Assembly (NCBI GenBank): GCA_051747385.1
Contig: JBNJGB010000016.1
Span: 76,892-140,891, forward strand
DNA length: 64,000 nt
Direction: 5' to 3'
Source: JBNJGB01 sp051747385
GTDB taxonomy: Bacteria > Myxococcota_A > UBA9042 > PHBI01 > JACKFB01
Positions within the stretch are counted from its first letter, which is position 1. Every line of letters begins with the position of its first letter. Of this stretch, positions 47,339 to 57,500 are shown piece after piece. The notes under the pieces are model-generated. The model had not been told where the DNA came from. It saw only the letters and a list, made by a program, of their open reading frames with translations, and did no database searches. A program made the position numbers and the translations under genes.

Positions 47339-48495
47339 GCCAGGTCCTCCACGGCGTCCGCCGCGGCCTCGGCGCCCCCGGCCCGCTCGAACGAGTCCTT
47401 CACCCGGCGAGCGGCCTCCCGGAAGGAGGGCTCCCGGAGGACCCGCAGGACGGCCTCGCGGAGCTTCTTCGGACCAACCCGCGCGAAGCGGACGCGCAGC
47501 CCCGCCCCGGCGTCCACCACCTGCTGGGCCACCACGGGCTGATCGTCCCGGATGGGCGCCAGGACCATCGGCAGGCCGTGGGCGAGGGACTCGGCCACCG
47601 TGTTGTGCCCACCGTGGCCGATGACCGCGTCCACCCGCGGCAGGAGCTGGAGCTGGGGCAACCACGAGCGCACGATGAAGCGATCCGGGACCTCGCCCAC
47701 CAGCTCCGGCGGCGCGGCGAAGACGACCTGGACGTCCTCCTCGGCCAGCGCCTCGACGACGGAGCGGTAGAAGCGCGCGCCGCGCTCGGCGTTCACGGTG
47801 CCCAGGGACACCAGGACCCGCGGGAGATCGTCGCGGAGCGCGTCCCACGGGAAGTCCGTGCGGTCCTCCCGGTGTCGGATGGCGGGCCCCACGAAGCGAT
47901 AGTGGGCGGGGAAGTCCTCCTGCGGGCCCACCAGGGCACCGGTCGAGAAGACGACCACGCGCATCGGGGACAGACCCGGGTCGGGCTCCGGCTCCAGGCC
48001 GTGCTCTCGCTGGAGGTCGTCGAGCAGCTCGGCGTGCCAGGCCTTCACCTTCGGCAGGTCGCCCAGGGAGTCCGTCACGGAGGCGGAGGTCGTGCAGAAC
48101 GTGGCCCAGGGGAGGCCACGGCGGCGGGCCACCAGCATGCCGGCCAGGGCCTGGTGATCCACCACGAGGACGTGCGCGCCGAACTGCTCCGCCGCCCGCT
48201 CGACGCCCGGGACCATGCTCCGCGCCAGGGGCAGCAGGATCTCCTCCCAGAGCTCCTTGAGGGCCACCAGGCCGCGCACCTTCCGCGCCCGGGTGATGGC
48301 GTCCTCGAGCTGCTCCCGGGGCACCCGGTCGTCCAGCTCGAACAGGCGGGCGCCGTCGGGCAGCAGCGGACGCACGCGCGCCGGATGGCCCACCCAGGCC
48401 ACCTCGTGCCCGCGGCCCTCCAGGGCGGCGGCCACGGACACCGTCGGGTTCACGTGCCCGGTCAGCGGCGGCACGACGAACAGGAAGCGCGACAA
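47335..48495 (-). CDS. UGT/MGT-type glycosyltransferase
   Basis: Enzymes of this group (GT1, the macrolide/antibiotic glycosyltransferase family) move a sugar from a nucleotide donor to a small lipid or polyketide. The 386-aa protein starts SRFLFVVPPLTGHVNPTVSV. It has the C-terminal donor site LLPRVDAVIGHGGHNTVAES and LPMVLAPIRDDQPVVAQQV. The TTG start is preceded by GGAGGACCGAG; no ATG is suitable. It overlaps the methyltransferase GTG by 4 nt and follows hydrolase 2 by 16 nt. In a lipid operon it points to a glycosylated product. Confidence 0.88.
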   Translation of the reverse strand: MSRFLFVVPPLTGHVNPTVSVAAALEGRGHEVAWVGHPARVRPLLPDGARLFELDDRVPREQLEDAITRARKVRGLVALKELWEEILLPLARSMVPGVERAAEQFGAHVLVVDHQALAGMLVARRRGLPWATFCTTSASVTDSLGDLPKVKAWHAELLDDLQREHGLEPEPDPGLSPMRVVVFSTGALVGPQEDFPAHYRFVGPAIRHREDRTDFPWDALRDDLPRVLVSLGTVNAERGARFYRSVVEALAEEDVQVVFAAPPELVGEVPDRFIVRSWLPQLQLLPRVDAVIGHGGHNTVAESLAHGLPMVLAPIRDDQPVVAQQVVDAGAGLRVRFARVGPKKLREAVLRVLREPSFREAARRVKDSFERAGGAEAAADAVEDLA

Positions 48496-48511
48496 CTCGG
48501 TCCTCCGGCTC

Positions 48512-49285
48512 TCAGTCCTGTGTGGTCCACTCCACGATGGCGTCCCGGACCTCGGCGGTCGCCTCCCACAGGATCGAGTGCGTGCAGTCCGGCAGCAGCC
48601 GGAGCTCACAGCGGGGAAGGAGCGCGGCCAGGCGCTCGCCGCGGTCGAGGATGTCCGAGTCCCCACCGTACAGGGCGAGCACCGGGTGGTCGAGCCGACG
48701 CAGGTCCTCGTCCCGGAAGGGCTCCGAGGCGCGCAGGTCGTCGACGAGGGACGTGCCGTGGACCAGGGCCTCCGCCGTGCGGGCCAGGCGATTGCGCTTC
48801 CGCGAGGAGTGGCGCCCCAGCCAGTGGCGGAAGTTCTCGGCGATGACCCGGTCCCGCTCCTCGCCCCGGAGCCCCAGGGTCCCGGCCATCTCGGCACCCC
48901 AGCCCTCCTCGGACAGGTGGGAGTCCACCAGCACCAGCCGCCCCACCCGCTCGGGGTGCTCGAGGGCGAAGGCCAGCCCCAGGAGGCCGCCGAAGCTGTT
49001 GCCCACGAGGTGCACGGGGCCCTTCACGTCGCAGGCGTCCAGGACCGCGGCCAGGTCGGCCACCATGTCCGGCACCGTGTAGCCCGTGGGCGGGCGCTCG
49101 CTGCGGCCGTGGCCGCGCAGGTCGTACAGGAGGACGCTGGTGTGCTTCGCGACCGGGTTCGCGGCCGTGAAGTACCAGGACGAGAGGTTGTCCATCACCA
49201 GCCCGTGCAGGAAGACGACGGTCGGCTGCCCCTCGCCCAGGCGCTGGACGTGGAAGCGGACGCCGCGCGCGGTCACTTCAGCCAT
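48512..49285 (-). CDS. Alpha/beta hydrolase (second of two)
   Basis: The 257-aa protein has the oxyanion HGLVMDNLSSW, LLYDLRGHGRSERP, the nucleophile elbow VGNSFGGLL (Ser), the acid region ALYGGDSDI and a catalytic His in PDCTHSILWE. Such enzymes in synthase operons often release or trim the chain (thioesterase-like). It overlaps the first hydrolase by 8 nt. The two proteins share the same layout but differ enough to suggest separate roles. Confidence 0.85.
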   Translation of the reverse strand: MAEVTARGVRFHVQRLGEGQPTVVFLHGLVMDNLSSWYFTAANPVAKHTSVLLYDLRGHGRSERPPTGYTVPDMVADLAAVLDACDVKGPVHLVGNSFGGLLGLAFALEHPERVGRLVLVDSHLSEEGWGAEMAGTLGLRGEERDRVIAENFRHWLGRHSSRKRNRLARTAEALVHGTSLVDDLRASEPFRDEDLRRLDHPVLALYGGDSDILDRGERLAALLPRCELRLLPDCTHSILWEATAEVRDAIVEWTTQD

Positions 49286-50039
49286 CGACGAACCCCGTGA
49301 TCGCGTCGGTGAGCGCCCCGGGCGCGTCCATGGTGAGGAAGTGTCCGCCGGGCAGGACCTCCAGCCGCGCGTCGGGCATGGCGGCCGCCACCCGCCGCCC
49401 CGCCTCGAGGCACGGGGACTCCTCGCCGTAGACGCACAGGGTCGGGATGTCGACGGCCGCGAGCTCCTCGTCGGTCACGTCTCGCTGGGCTTCCAGGTCG
49501 GCGAGCAGCGTGGTCTCGCACGCCAGGAAGTGGAGCGACGACAGGACTCGGTTCGCCCGGCGACCGCGCTGCCGCACGGAGTCCTGGAGCTGCAGCGGCA
49601 GCGCCTCCACCCACTCGGCCGGGTCGCGGGACAGGAAGTCCGTCAGCTCCTCGGTGCTCGTGGGGGGCACGGGGGCGTCCACCAGGACCATGCGCTCGAC
49701 CCGGTCGGGGTCGCGCTGCGCGAGCTGCAGCGAGATGAGCGCGCCGTAGCTGTGTCCCACCAGGGTGAGAGGCTCGCCGGGGAACTCGGCGTCGGCGATC
49801 GCCTCCAGGTCGTCCGTCATCGTGGGCACGTCGTAGCCGCCGGTGGCCCGCTCGCTCCGCCCGTGCCCGCGCAGATCGTACATCAGCACGCGGTGGTTCC
49901 GGGCCAGGGCGCGCGCACCGGTGAACGCCCAGGCGGCCAGGTTGCCCACCAGCAGCCCGTGGAGCATCACGACCGGCGGGCCCTCGTCGCCCAGCCGGAC
50001 CGCGTGGAACCGGAGCCCGTTGGCTACGAGGAACGACAC
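49278..50039 (-). CDS. Alpha/beta hydrolase (first of two)
   Basis: The 253-aa protein has HGLLVGNLAAW, MYDLRGHGRSERATGG, the nucleophile elbow VGHSYGALI (Ser), VYGEESPCLEAG and a catalytic His in LPGGHFLTM. It begins with a GTG that overlaps the ACP gene by 16 nt, so its translation is coupled to the carrier protein. With its neighbour it may hydrolyse or transfer the acyl chain from ACP. Confidence 0.85.
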   Translation of the reverse strand: MSFLVANGLRFHAVRLGDEGPPVVMLHGLLVGNLAAWAFTGARALARNHRVLMYDLRGHGRSERATGGYDVPTMTDDLEAIADAEFPGEPLTLVGHSYGALISLQLAQRDPDRVERMVLVDAPVPPTSTEELTDFLSRDPAEWVEALPLQLQDSVRQRGRRANRVLSSLHFLACETTLLADLEAQRDVTDEELAAVDIPTLCVYGEESPCLEAGRRVAAAMPDARLEVLPGGHFLTMDAPGALTDAITGFVDG

Positions 50040-50308
50040 GTGGAAATGAACTCCACCAGGTCGCCGACCTTCAGGGCGATGATCTCGTCCAGCTCCTTGT
50101 CGGAGATCCAGCCCACGAAGTCCACGCCCTCGCCGTAGTGCTCCTGGAGCCGCTCGGCCAGGGCCACGAACTCGATGCTCTCCAGTTCCAGGTCCTCCGC
50201 GAAGGACGTCTCGGGGCCGATGGCCACCTCGTCCGCCCAGTCCTCCCCGATGACCTCCCGGATGAGATCCGCCACGGTCGTCAGGATGTCGTCCCGTGCC
50301 TCGCTCAC
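50024..50308 (-). CDS. Free-standing acyl carrier protein, 94 aa
   Basis: The protein has the ACP pattern TVADLIREVIGEDW and FAEDLELESIEFVALAERL, with the phosphopantetheine Ser in LESIEF, then a helical end (ELDEIIALKVGDLVEFI). It starts with a GTG that overlaps the KS-AT-DH synthase stop (GTGA). It differs from the ACP built into the 2232-aa synthase (which reads LSIDSIKRIE), so two kinds of carrier are used. Confidence 0.88.
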   Translation of the reverse strand: MSEARDDILTTVADLIREVIGEDWADEVAIGPETSFAEDLELESIEFVALAERLQEHYGEGVDFVGWISDKELDEIIALKVGDLVEFISTCRSS

Positions 50309-53300
50309 GTGCCCTCGCTCGTCCATGCGACCACGAGCGATCCGCGCCGTCGGGCCTCGATGGTGTCCCCGACCCGGCGCAGCCACCGCTCGTCGTCCTC
50401 GGTTAGCACAGATGCCGCCGCCGTGTCGTCGGCCGTCTCCGGAACCTCCCGCAGCACCACCGCGGGATCCCGGCCCTCCACGACCACCGCCGCGGCGGCG
50501 TCCCGTCGCGCGGCCACGGCCACGCGCAGATCCGCGTCCACGGGCGTGCGGGCCCGCAGGACGCCGTCCACGTCGGTCTCCTCGAAGGTGATCTCGGCCG
50601 GGAAGCGCGGCTCGTCGCCCATCCTGCGCAGCCGGTCGCGGACCGCGTCCTTGGCCACGATGCGCCCCTGGAGCCACCCCGTGCGCGCCCCGGAGGGCAT
50701 CTCCTGCCAGGCCGCCCGCTCCGCCGACGTCAGGAAGCGCCGCGCCAGGTAGTCCCGGGAGGCCGACGAGCGCTTCGGGTCGTGCAGGAACGCCACGCCG
50801 TCGTCCAGGACGTCCGCGAAGAGGTGATCCTCCGTCCTCTGCATCACCGGCCAGAGGCGGTCGTCCGTCTCGAACCGCCAGTCCTCCCAGCCGTGGATCC
50901 GCGCCCAGACGTGGCCGTCCACGGTCAGCTCCATGTCCGCGCGGACGTTCCGGACGCCCAGGCGCCGGACGTGCACCGCGCACCGGACCGGCGTGCCCGG
51001 CTCGGGCTCCGGCCCGTAGAGGTCCATGCGGCGGACCTTGATGGGCATGGCCAGGCGATCCCGCTCCACGCGCGCCATGACCCAGTAGCCGAAGAGCTGT
51101 CCCGCGGCGTCCAGCAGGGCCCCGGGGGCCTCCATGGCCTCCAGCGTGCCCACGACGCCGTCGTCGCCGATCGCCTCCAGGTCCGTGACTGCCTGGTAGG
51201 CGGGGCCGTGGAACATCCAGCGCTCGTCGTACAGGGCCTGGGCCGTGACGGCGGGCTCCTCGTCGATCCCGGGCGGATCCGCGCCCGGCTCCGGCGCGCC
51301 CGGGTAGGCCGGCGCCGTGACGACGGTCGCCTCCACGTAGCCGTCGATGCTCACGGCCACGCGGTCGTCGCCCTCGGGCCTGGCGCGCACCACGACGTCG
51401 ACGGGCGGCTCCACGGCGAGCCAGCGATAGGCCCGCACGCCGTCCACGGCCACGGGGACCCGGTCCGGCGCCACCTCGCGGGCGGCGTCCAGCATCATCC
51501 GGATCTCCATGGTCATGGGCACCACGGGGTTCCGATCCTCGACCGTCGGCCATCCCGGCCGCTGCGGGATGAGGCAGTGGTCCAGGAGGTACGGGTCGGA
51601 GTCCACCGAAAGGGTGCGGTGGGTGACCTTCTCGGTCGCCGCCGGCGGGGAGCCCGGCGCCCCAGTGGGTTTGGTGATCGCCGGCGCCCCACCACGCGTG
51701 TTGGAATTCGCCGGCGAGGACGCCGCCGCTGCGGCAGTCCTGCGACCCGGGGAGCGGGCCCAGGCCTTCTCGACGGCGCCGCTGGCGGCCTCCACGGAGC
51801 GAATGACCTCGGCGAAGCCGGCCAGCACCGGGTGGCCGGCCGTCTCGGCGGGTACCGAGGCCCGGCCGGACGTCTCCACCTCGAGGGGCGACAGGCCCTC
51901 CACGAGGGGCACGCCCAGGTCCAGGCTCAGCGCACCGGGACGCGCCGGCTGGTCGTCCAGCGGCTCCCAGCGGACGTCCAACCCCTCCACGAACAGGGCG
52001 GCGGCCAGCCGCCGAAGCTGGTTCAGGCCGGACCGTTGCGGCGCGTTGGCGCTCATGGCCAGGTGGGCCCGCCCGCGGAGCGTGTCGTCCACGAAGCCGA
52101 CGAGGCTCCCCGTCCCCACCTGCACGAAGGCGCGGACGCCCTCGTCGTACAGCCTCTGCACCACCTCCCGGAAGCGGATGGGGCGGACCAGGTGTCGCAG
52201 GGCCAGCGCCCGGATGGCGTCCGGCTCCTCCGGGAAGGGCGCGGCCGTCGTCGCGGACCATAGCGGGATCCCGGGCGCCTGGAGCGGCAGTCGCTCGAAG
52301 TGCTCCCGGTGGGTCCCCAGGTAGGGCTCGAAGACCGGCGAGTGGAACCCCGAGCGGAAGGGGAGCTTCTGGGCCAGGATGCGCGCCTCGCGGAAGCGCT
52401 GCAGGGCCACGTCGACGCGCTCCTCGGGGCCGCAGACGATGACCTGGTGCGGGCAGTTGTCGTGGGTGACGAGGACGTCCTCCAGGTCCTCCACGAGGGG
52501 CCCGACCCGGTCCAGCCCGGCCCCGGCGGCTGCGAACACCACGCCGGGCACGCGCAGGCTGCCGGCCTCCAGGGTGCCCACGAACTCGTCGAGGGCGTCC
52601 TCGGGGATGACCCCGGACGCCAGCATCGCCGTCCACTCGCCCACGCTGTGGCCGGCGACGGCGTCGGGCGCGACGCCCAGGTCCTTCAAGGCGCCGTTCA
52701 GCAGGCGCCCCACCTCCACGACCGCGGCGCCCTGGCGCTCCAGGTCGCCCTCGGGCACGCGCGGCGGCGCAGGCCGGTCGAACCGGCGGGCCACGTCGTC
52801 CACGCGGGGCTCGAACACGGCCTCGACGCCGGGGAAGAGGAACGCCACCTTCCCGCCGTCCGACAGCATCCCCCGCGGGGCGAACCACAGACCGTCGCGG
52901 CCGCGCCGCGGCTTGCCCGACAGGACGGCGTCCCGGGCCTTGTCCCGCCGCTCCGGCGTCGGATCCACCAGCGCCAGGCGGCACGGCCCCTCGCCCACCT
53001 CCTCCCGGCCCTCGTCCAGGGCCCGGACCAGGTCCTCGGGCGTCTCGGCGGCCAGGCGCAGGACCTTCTCGGGGCGATCCATCCGCGCGGTGGTCCTCCC
53101 GCCGCGGCGACGGCGACTCCGGGCCGGAACGCCGTCCGACTCCAGCACGAGGTGCGCGTTGATCCCGCCGAAGCCGAACGCGTTGACGCCGGCCCGGAGC
53201 GGATGCCCGTCCGCCTCCCAGGGCTCCGCCTCCGCGACGGGCCGGAAGCGCGTGGCCTCCATCCCCGCGTGGGGCTCCTCGCAGTGGAGCGTCGGCGGGA

Positions 53301-54522
53301 GCGTCCGGTGGTGCACCGCCAGGGCCGCCTTGATGAGCCCGGCCACGCCGGCCGCCGGCATGGCGTGCCCGATCATCGACTTCACCGAGCCGATCACCGC
53401 CCGCGGACCGTCGCTCGGCGCGGGGCCGAAGAAGTCCGCCACGGTCGACAGCTCCGCCTCGTCACCCGCCGGAGTGGCGGTGCCGTGGGCCTCCAGCAGC
53501 CCCAGGGTCGACGGGTCGACGCCCGCCTCGGCCCACGCCCGCTCCAGGGCCAGGCGCTGCCCGGCCGGGCGCGGGGTCATGAGGCTGGAGCCCCGGCCGT
53601 CGCTGGCCACGCCGCTGCCCCGGAGCACGGCGTAGATGCGGTCGCCGTCCCGCCGGGCCTCCTCGACGCGCTTCAGGACCACGACGCCCACGCCCTCGCC
53701 GATGAGCAGGCCGTCCGCGTCCCGGTGGAACGGGCGGATGCGCTCCTGGTGGCTGAGGGCTCCGAGCTGGCAGAAGACGCTCCAGAAGGCCACGTCGTGG
53801 GACAGGTGGACCCCGCCGGCCAGCGCCACGTCGGCCCGGCCGGACTGCAGCTCGCGGCAGGCGTGGTCCACGGCCAGCAGCGAGCTGGCGCATGCCGCGT
53901 CCACCGTGTACGCGGGGCCGTGCAGGTCCAGGCGGTTGGCCACCCGCGAGGCCGTGAGGTTGGGGACGAGGCCGATGGCCGTGTCCGGGCCGTAGCCGCC
54001 GAGCTTGGACTGGAACTCGTCCTTCACCCTGGCGAGCTGCTCCTCGTCCAGGTCGGGCACCAGCTCCCGCAGGCTCCTGACGAGCTGCTGGGCGGTGCGG
54101 ACGTGCTGCTCCAGGCGCGTCATCCCGGCGCCGATGTAGTTGCCCCGGCCCAGCACGACCGCGGCCCGATCCCGGTCGAAGCCGCCCTCGCGATAGCCCG
54201 CGTCGGACAGGGCGCGCGCGGCCACCTCCAGGGCCACGAGCTGATCCGGCTCGGCCCCCTTCGCGGCCACCGGCATGACGCCCCAGGCCATGGCGTCGAA
54301 GGTGGCGTGCTCGTCCACGAACCCGCCGCGCTTGCAGTAGAAGCGGTCCGGATCGGACGACTCCGGGTCGTAGAACACCGGGTCCCAGCGCCTCGCGGGC
54401 ACGTCCGTGATGGCGTCCACGCCGCCGCGCAGGTTCTCCCAGTAGGCGTCCAAGTCCGCGGCGCCGGGGAAGATGCAGGCCATCCCGACGATGGCGGCGT
54501 CGGTCGGCTTCGGCTCGGACAT
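50305..54522 (-). CDS. Type I synthase: KS-AT-DH with C-terminal phosphopantetheinyl transferase, 1405 aa
   Basis: A PUFA-synthase/HglE-like enzyme. KS (1-460) has DAACASS (Cys near 206), EAHGTATPAGD and SVKSMIGHAMPAAG, so the Cys-His-His triad is complete. AT (about 530-850) has GHSVGEW. A Pro/Ala-rich linker at about 915-955 leads into a double-hotdog DH (about 965-1230) with DHCLIPQRPGW and a second catalytic LLDAAGQLFGYW. The C-terminus (about 1240-1330) reads FLTSAERAAWQEMPSGARTG then WLQGRIVAKDAVR, the pattern of a fused phosphopantetheinyl transferase. It has no ACP, KR or ER. ATG with GGGAG upstream; a TTG one codon earlier is ignored. Confidence 0.85.
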   Translation of the reverse strand: MSEPKPTDAAIVGMACIFPGAADLDAYWENLRGGVDAITDVPARRWDPVFYDPESSDPDRFYCKRGGFVDEHATFDAMAWGVMPVAAKGAEPDQLVALEVAARALSDAGYREGGFDRDRAAVVLGRGNYIGAGMTRLEQHVRTAQQLVRSLRELVPDLDEEQLARVKDEFQSKLGGYGPDTAIGLVPNLTASRVANRLDLHGPAYTVDAACASSLLAVDHACRELQSGRADVALAGGVHLSHDVAFWSVFCQLGALSHQERIRPFHRDADGLLIGEGVGVVVLKRVEEARRDGDRIYAVLRGSGVASDGRGSSLMTPRPAGQRLALERAWAEAGVDPSTLGLLEAHGTATPAGDEAELSTVADFFGPAPSDGPRAVIGSVKSMIGHAMPAAGVAGLIKAALAVHHRTLPPTLHCEEPHAGMEATRFRPVAEAEPWEADGHPLRAGVNAFGFGGINAHLVLESDGVPARSRRRRGGRTTARMDRPEKVLRLAAETPEDLVRALDEGREEVGEGPCRLALVDPTPERRDKARDAVLSGKPRRGRDGLWFAPRGMLSDGGKVAFLFPGVEAVFEPRVDDVARRFDRPAPPRVPEGDLERQGAAVVEVGRLLNGALKDLGVAPDAVAGHSVGEWTAMLASGVIPEDALDEFVGTLEAGSLRVPGVVFAAAGAGLDRVGPLVEDLEDVLVTHDNCPHQVIVCGPEERVDVALQRFREARILAQKLPFRSGFHSPVFEPYLGTHREHFERLPLQAPGIPLWSATTAAPFPEEPDAIRALALRHLVRPIRFREVVQRLYDEGVRAFVQVGTGSLVGFVDDTLRGRAHLAMSANAPQRSGLNQLRRLAAALFVEGLDVRWEPLDDQPARPGALSLDLGVPLVEGLSPLEVETSGRASVPAETAGHPVLAGFAEVIRSVEAASGAVEKAWARSPGRRTAAAAASSPANSNTRGGAPAITKPTGAPGSPPAATEKVTHRTLSVDSDPYLLDHCLIPQRPGWPTVEDRNPVVPMTMEIRMMLDAAREVAPDRVPVAVDGVRAYRWLAVEPPVDVVVRARPEGDDRVAVSIDGYVEATVVTAPAYPGAPEPGADPPGIDEEPAVTAQALYDERWMFHGPAYQAVTDLEAIGDDGVVGTLEAMEAPGALLDAAGQLFGYWVMARVERDRLAMPIKVRRMDLYGPEPEPGTPVRCAVHVRRLGVRNVRADMELTVDGHVWARIHGWEDWRFETDDRLWPVMQRTEDHLFADVLDDGVAFLHDPKRSSASRDYLARRFLTSAERAAWQEMPSGARTGWLQGRIVAKDAVRDRLRRMGDEPRFPAEITFEETDVDGVLRARTPVDADLRVAVAARRDAAAAVVVEGRDPAVVLREVPETADDTAAASVLTEDDERWLRRVGDTIEARRRGSLVVAWTSEGT

Positions 54523-54535
54523 CAACGGACTCCCG

Positions 54536-57500
54536 TCAACTCAGGCTCTGCGGGGTGGCTCGCATGAGGATGACCTGGGCCTCCCCCTCGGGCCGGTCGA
54601 TCTCGTCGAGGAACGCGGCCACGCCGCCGTCCGGGTCGATGAGGCCGATGCCCCGCCGCGCGTACTCGCGCTCCAGCTCCGGCGAGACCATGCCGCCGCC
54701 GCCCCAGGGACCCCAGTCGATGGAGACCACCCGGCCGTCGACCCGGCTGGACAGCCCGTGGGCGAGCTTGTCCATGGCGTCGTTGGCGGCCGCGTAGTCC
54801 ACCTGGCCCTTGTTGCCGAAGGCGCCGGAGACGCTCCCGAAGAAGACGACCAGCCGGACGTCGCTCCGGAGGCGCTCCGCCAGGGTCGACGCCCCGGCCA
54901 CCTTGGTGTCGAAGACCCTGGAGAACGACTCGGGCGTCTTCTGCTCCAGCAGGCCGTCGTCCAGCACGCCGGCCCCGTGGATCACCGCGTCCAGGCGGCC
55001 CCGCTCCTCGTAGATGCGGTCCAGCAGCGCGCCGAACGCCTCGGCGTCTCGCACGTCCACCGGGTGATACCGGACCTCGGCGCCGGCCTCCCGGAGGGCC
55101 TCCAGGGTCGCGCGCATCTCGCGCTCCCGCAGGATGCGCCGCGCCGCCGCCTCCACCTCCCTGGGCGAGCCGTGCTCCCCGCGGGTGGCCAGCAGCTTGC
55201 GCAGCGCCGGCAGGTCCTCGGCCTCCCCGTATGCCGGGTCCTCGTCGCCCTCCGGCAGCGGCGACCGGCCGACGAGCTCGATGGTGCAGGCGGAGCGGCG
55301 GGCCATGGCGATGGCCATGCGCGCCGTGATGCCGCGGGCGCCGCCGGTCAGGAGCACCACGGCGCCGTCGCCGAGATCCAGGGCGCCCGGGGAGTCCCCG
55401 TCGTGCTCGGCGGACACGACGGCCAGCCGCCGGCGGCGATCGCCCTGCCAGCCCACCTCCAACAGATCATCCTCGGCGCCGAGCTCCGCCTCGATGCGAT
55501 CCGCCAGGGCGGCCGCCTCCTCGGTCGGGTCCACGTCCACGATGCGGACGTGCACGTCGGGCCGCTCCTTGGCGACGCTCTTGAGCAGGCCGGAGACCCC
55601 GGCGCGCGGCAGGGGGCCGTGGCCGTTGAGGCCGCGCCCGAAGGTGCCTCCGAGGCCGGTCACCGAGACGAGGCGCGTGGCTCCGCCGTCCAGCGCCGCC
55701 CGGACCAGGCCGAACAGGACCTTCGCCGGGTGCTCCGCGTCGTCCCCGCCGCCGAGGGCCAGGTGCACGAGGGCGTCCACCTCTCCGACATCCCCCGGCT
55801 CGCTCACCGCGCGGACCTCGGCGCCGCGATCCCGGAGGGCCTCGGTGAGCGCCTCCGCCACGGGGCCGTCCCCCGCCAGGGCCACCACGTGCCCGGACAG
55901 GGCGCCGGGGGTGGTGTCCGGGGAGGGCGCGTCCTCGACGACGACGTGATAGCGCGCGATGGCGGCGGGCGCCTCCATCGGCGTCTCCTCCTCCGGGGCC
56001 GCCTCGCCCTCGCCGCCGGGCGCTCCGCCGCCCGAGTCGTCCGACTCCTGGTTCTCCAGCCACTCGACGATGCCGCCGAGGGTCTTCACCGCCGCCAGCT
56101 CCTCGATGACCTCGTCCAGGTCCCCGGACTCCTCGCCGCCCATCCCCAGGCGCTCCGCGAGGGCGCCCAGGATCTCGATGCGCTTGATGGAGTCGATGCT
56201 GAGATCCCCCTCCAGGTCCAGGTCGAGGGCCAGCATCTCGGTGGGATAGCCGGTGCGCTCGCTGACGATCTCCAGGAGGACGTCCACGACCGGCAGGTCC
56301 TCCTCCGGGGCCTCGGCCGGAGCCTCCTCGGCGACGTCCGCCCCGGCGGGCTCGGCCTCCAGGACGGTGGCGTCCGTCGCCGAGGCCTGGGCCACCTGCT
56401 CCGGGGGCTGCCCCAGGTAGCGCAGCATCACCTCGCGCTGATCGTCGACCACCTTCCGCATGGTCTGGAGGTACTCCACCATCACGCCGTCGCGCTCACC
56501 CGCGGGCTGCTGCGCCGAGCCGACGCCGCGGGTGACGTCGACGACCGGGCCGTCGAGCGGGACGAGCGAGTTCGGGGGCTCCTCCCCGTGGAGCGGCTTC
56601 GCGCGGTGGCCGTTCACCAGCCAGGTCGAGGCGCTCGGCTTCACGCTCGGCGGATCCCGCAGGTCCATGACCCGCGCGTCCCGGCCCTCGAAGAGCACGT
56701 GGGCGTCCAGCGGCACGCCCAGGACGGCCAGCCGCGCCAGCGCGAGCTGGAGGTGCTCCAGGCCGGAGCCGGTGCCCTCCTCCAGGTGCACGGCGGTGTG
56801 CGGGCGATCGCCGAGGATCTTCCCCACCTGCTTGGTCAGGACGCGGCCCGGGCCCACCTCCACGAAGGTGCGGGCGCCGGCCTCGTACATGGCCTCGACC
56901 TGCTCCACGAAGCGCACGGGGTTCACCACGTGGTCCGCCAGGAGGCGCCGGACGCCGTCCGGATCCTCCGGGTGGGCCTCCGCCGTGGTGTTGGACCACA
57001 CGGGCCGCTCGGGCGAGCGGACGGTGGCGTCCTCGAGCCGCGCGGCGAACGTCTCGCGGGCGCCGGCCACCACGCCGCTGTGGAACGCGCAGGCGACCGG
57101 GATCGGCCGGGCCGACACGTCGGCGGCCTTCAGGAGCGCCACCGCCTCCTCGACGGCCATGGTCGGCCCGCTGATGACGGTCTGCTTCGGGCCGTTGTGG
57201 TTCGCCAGGACGACGCCCTCCACGTCGCCGACGATCTCCTCGACGCGCTCGGCCGAGGCGCGGACGGCGGCCATGGTCCCCGCGTCGTCCCCGGCGGCGT
57301 CCAGGATGCAGACGCCGCGGGCCTCGCTCAGCTCCAGGAGCTCGTCGGCGTCCAGGGCGCCGGCCGCACAGAGGGCCACCAGCTCGCCGTAGCTGTGCCC
57401 GCCGAGCACGTCGGGGCGGACGCCCAGGCGCCGCAGGAGGTCCGCCGCCGCCATGTCGGCCATGCCGAGGGTCGGCTGGGCCACCCGCGTGTCCGTGATG

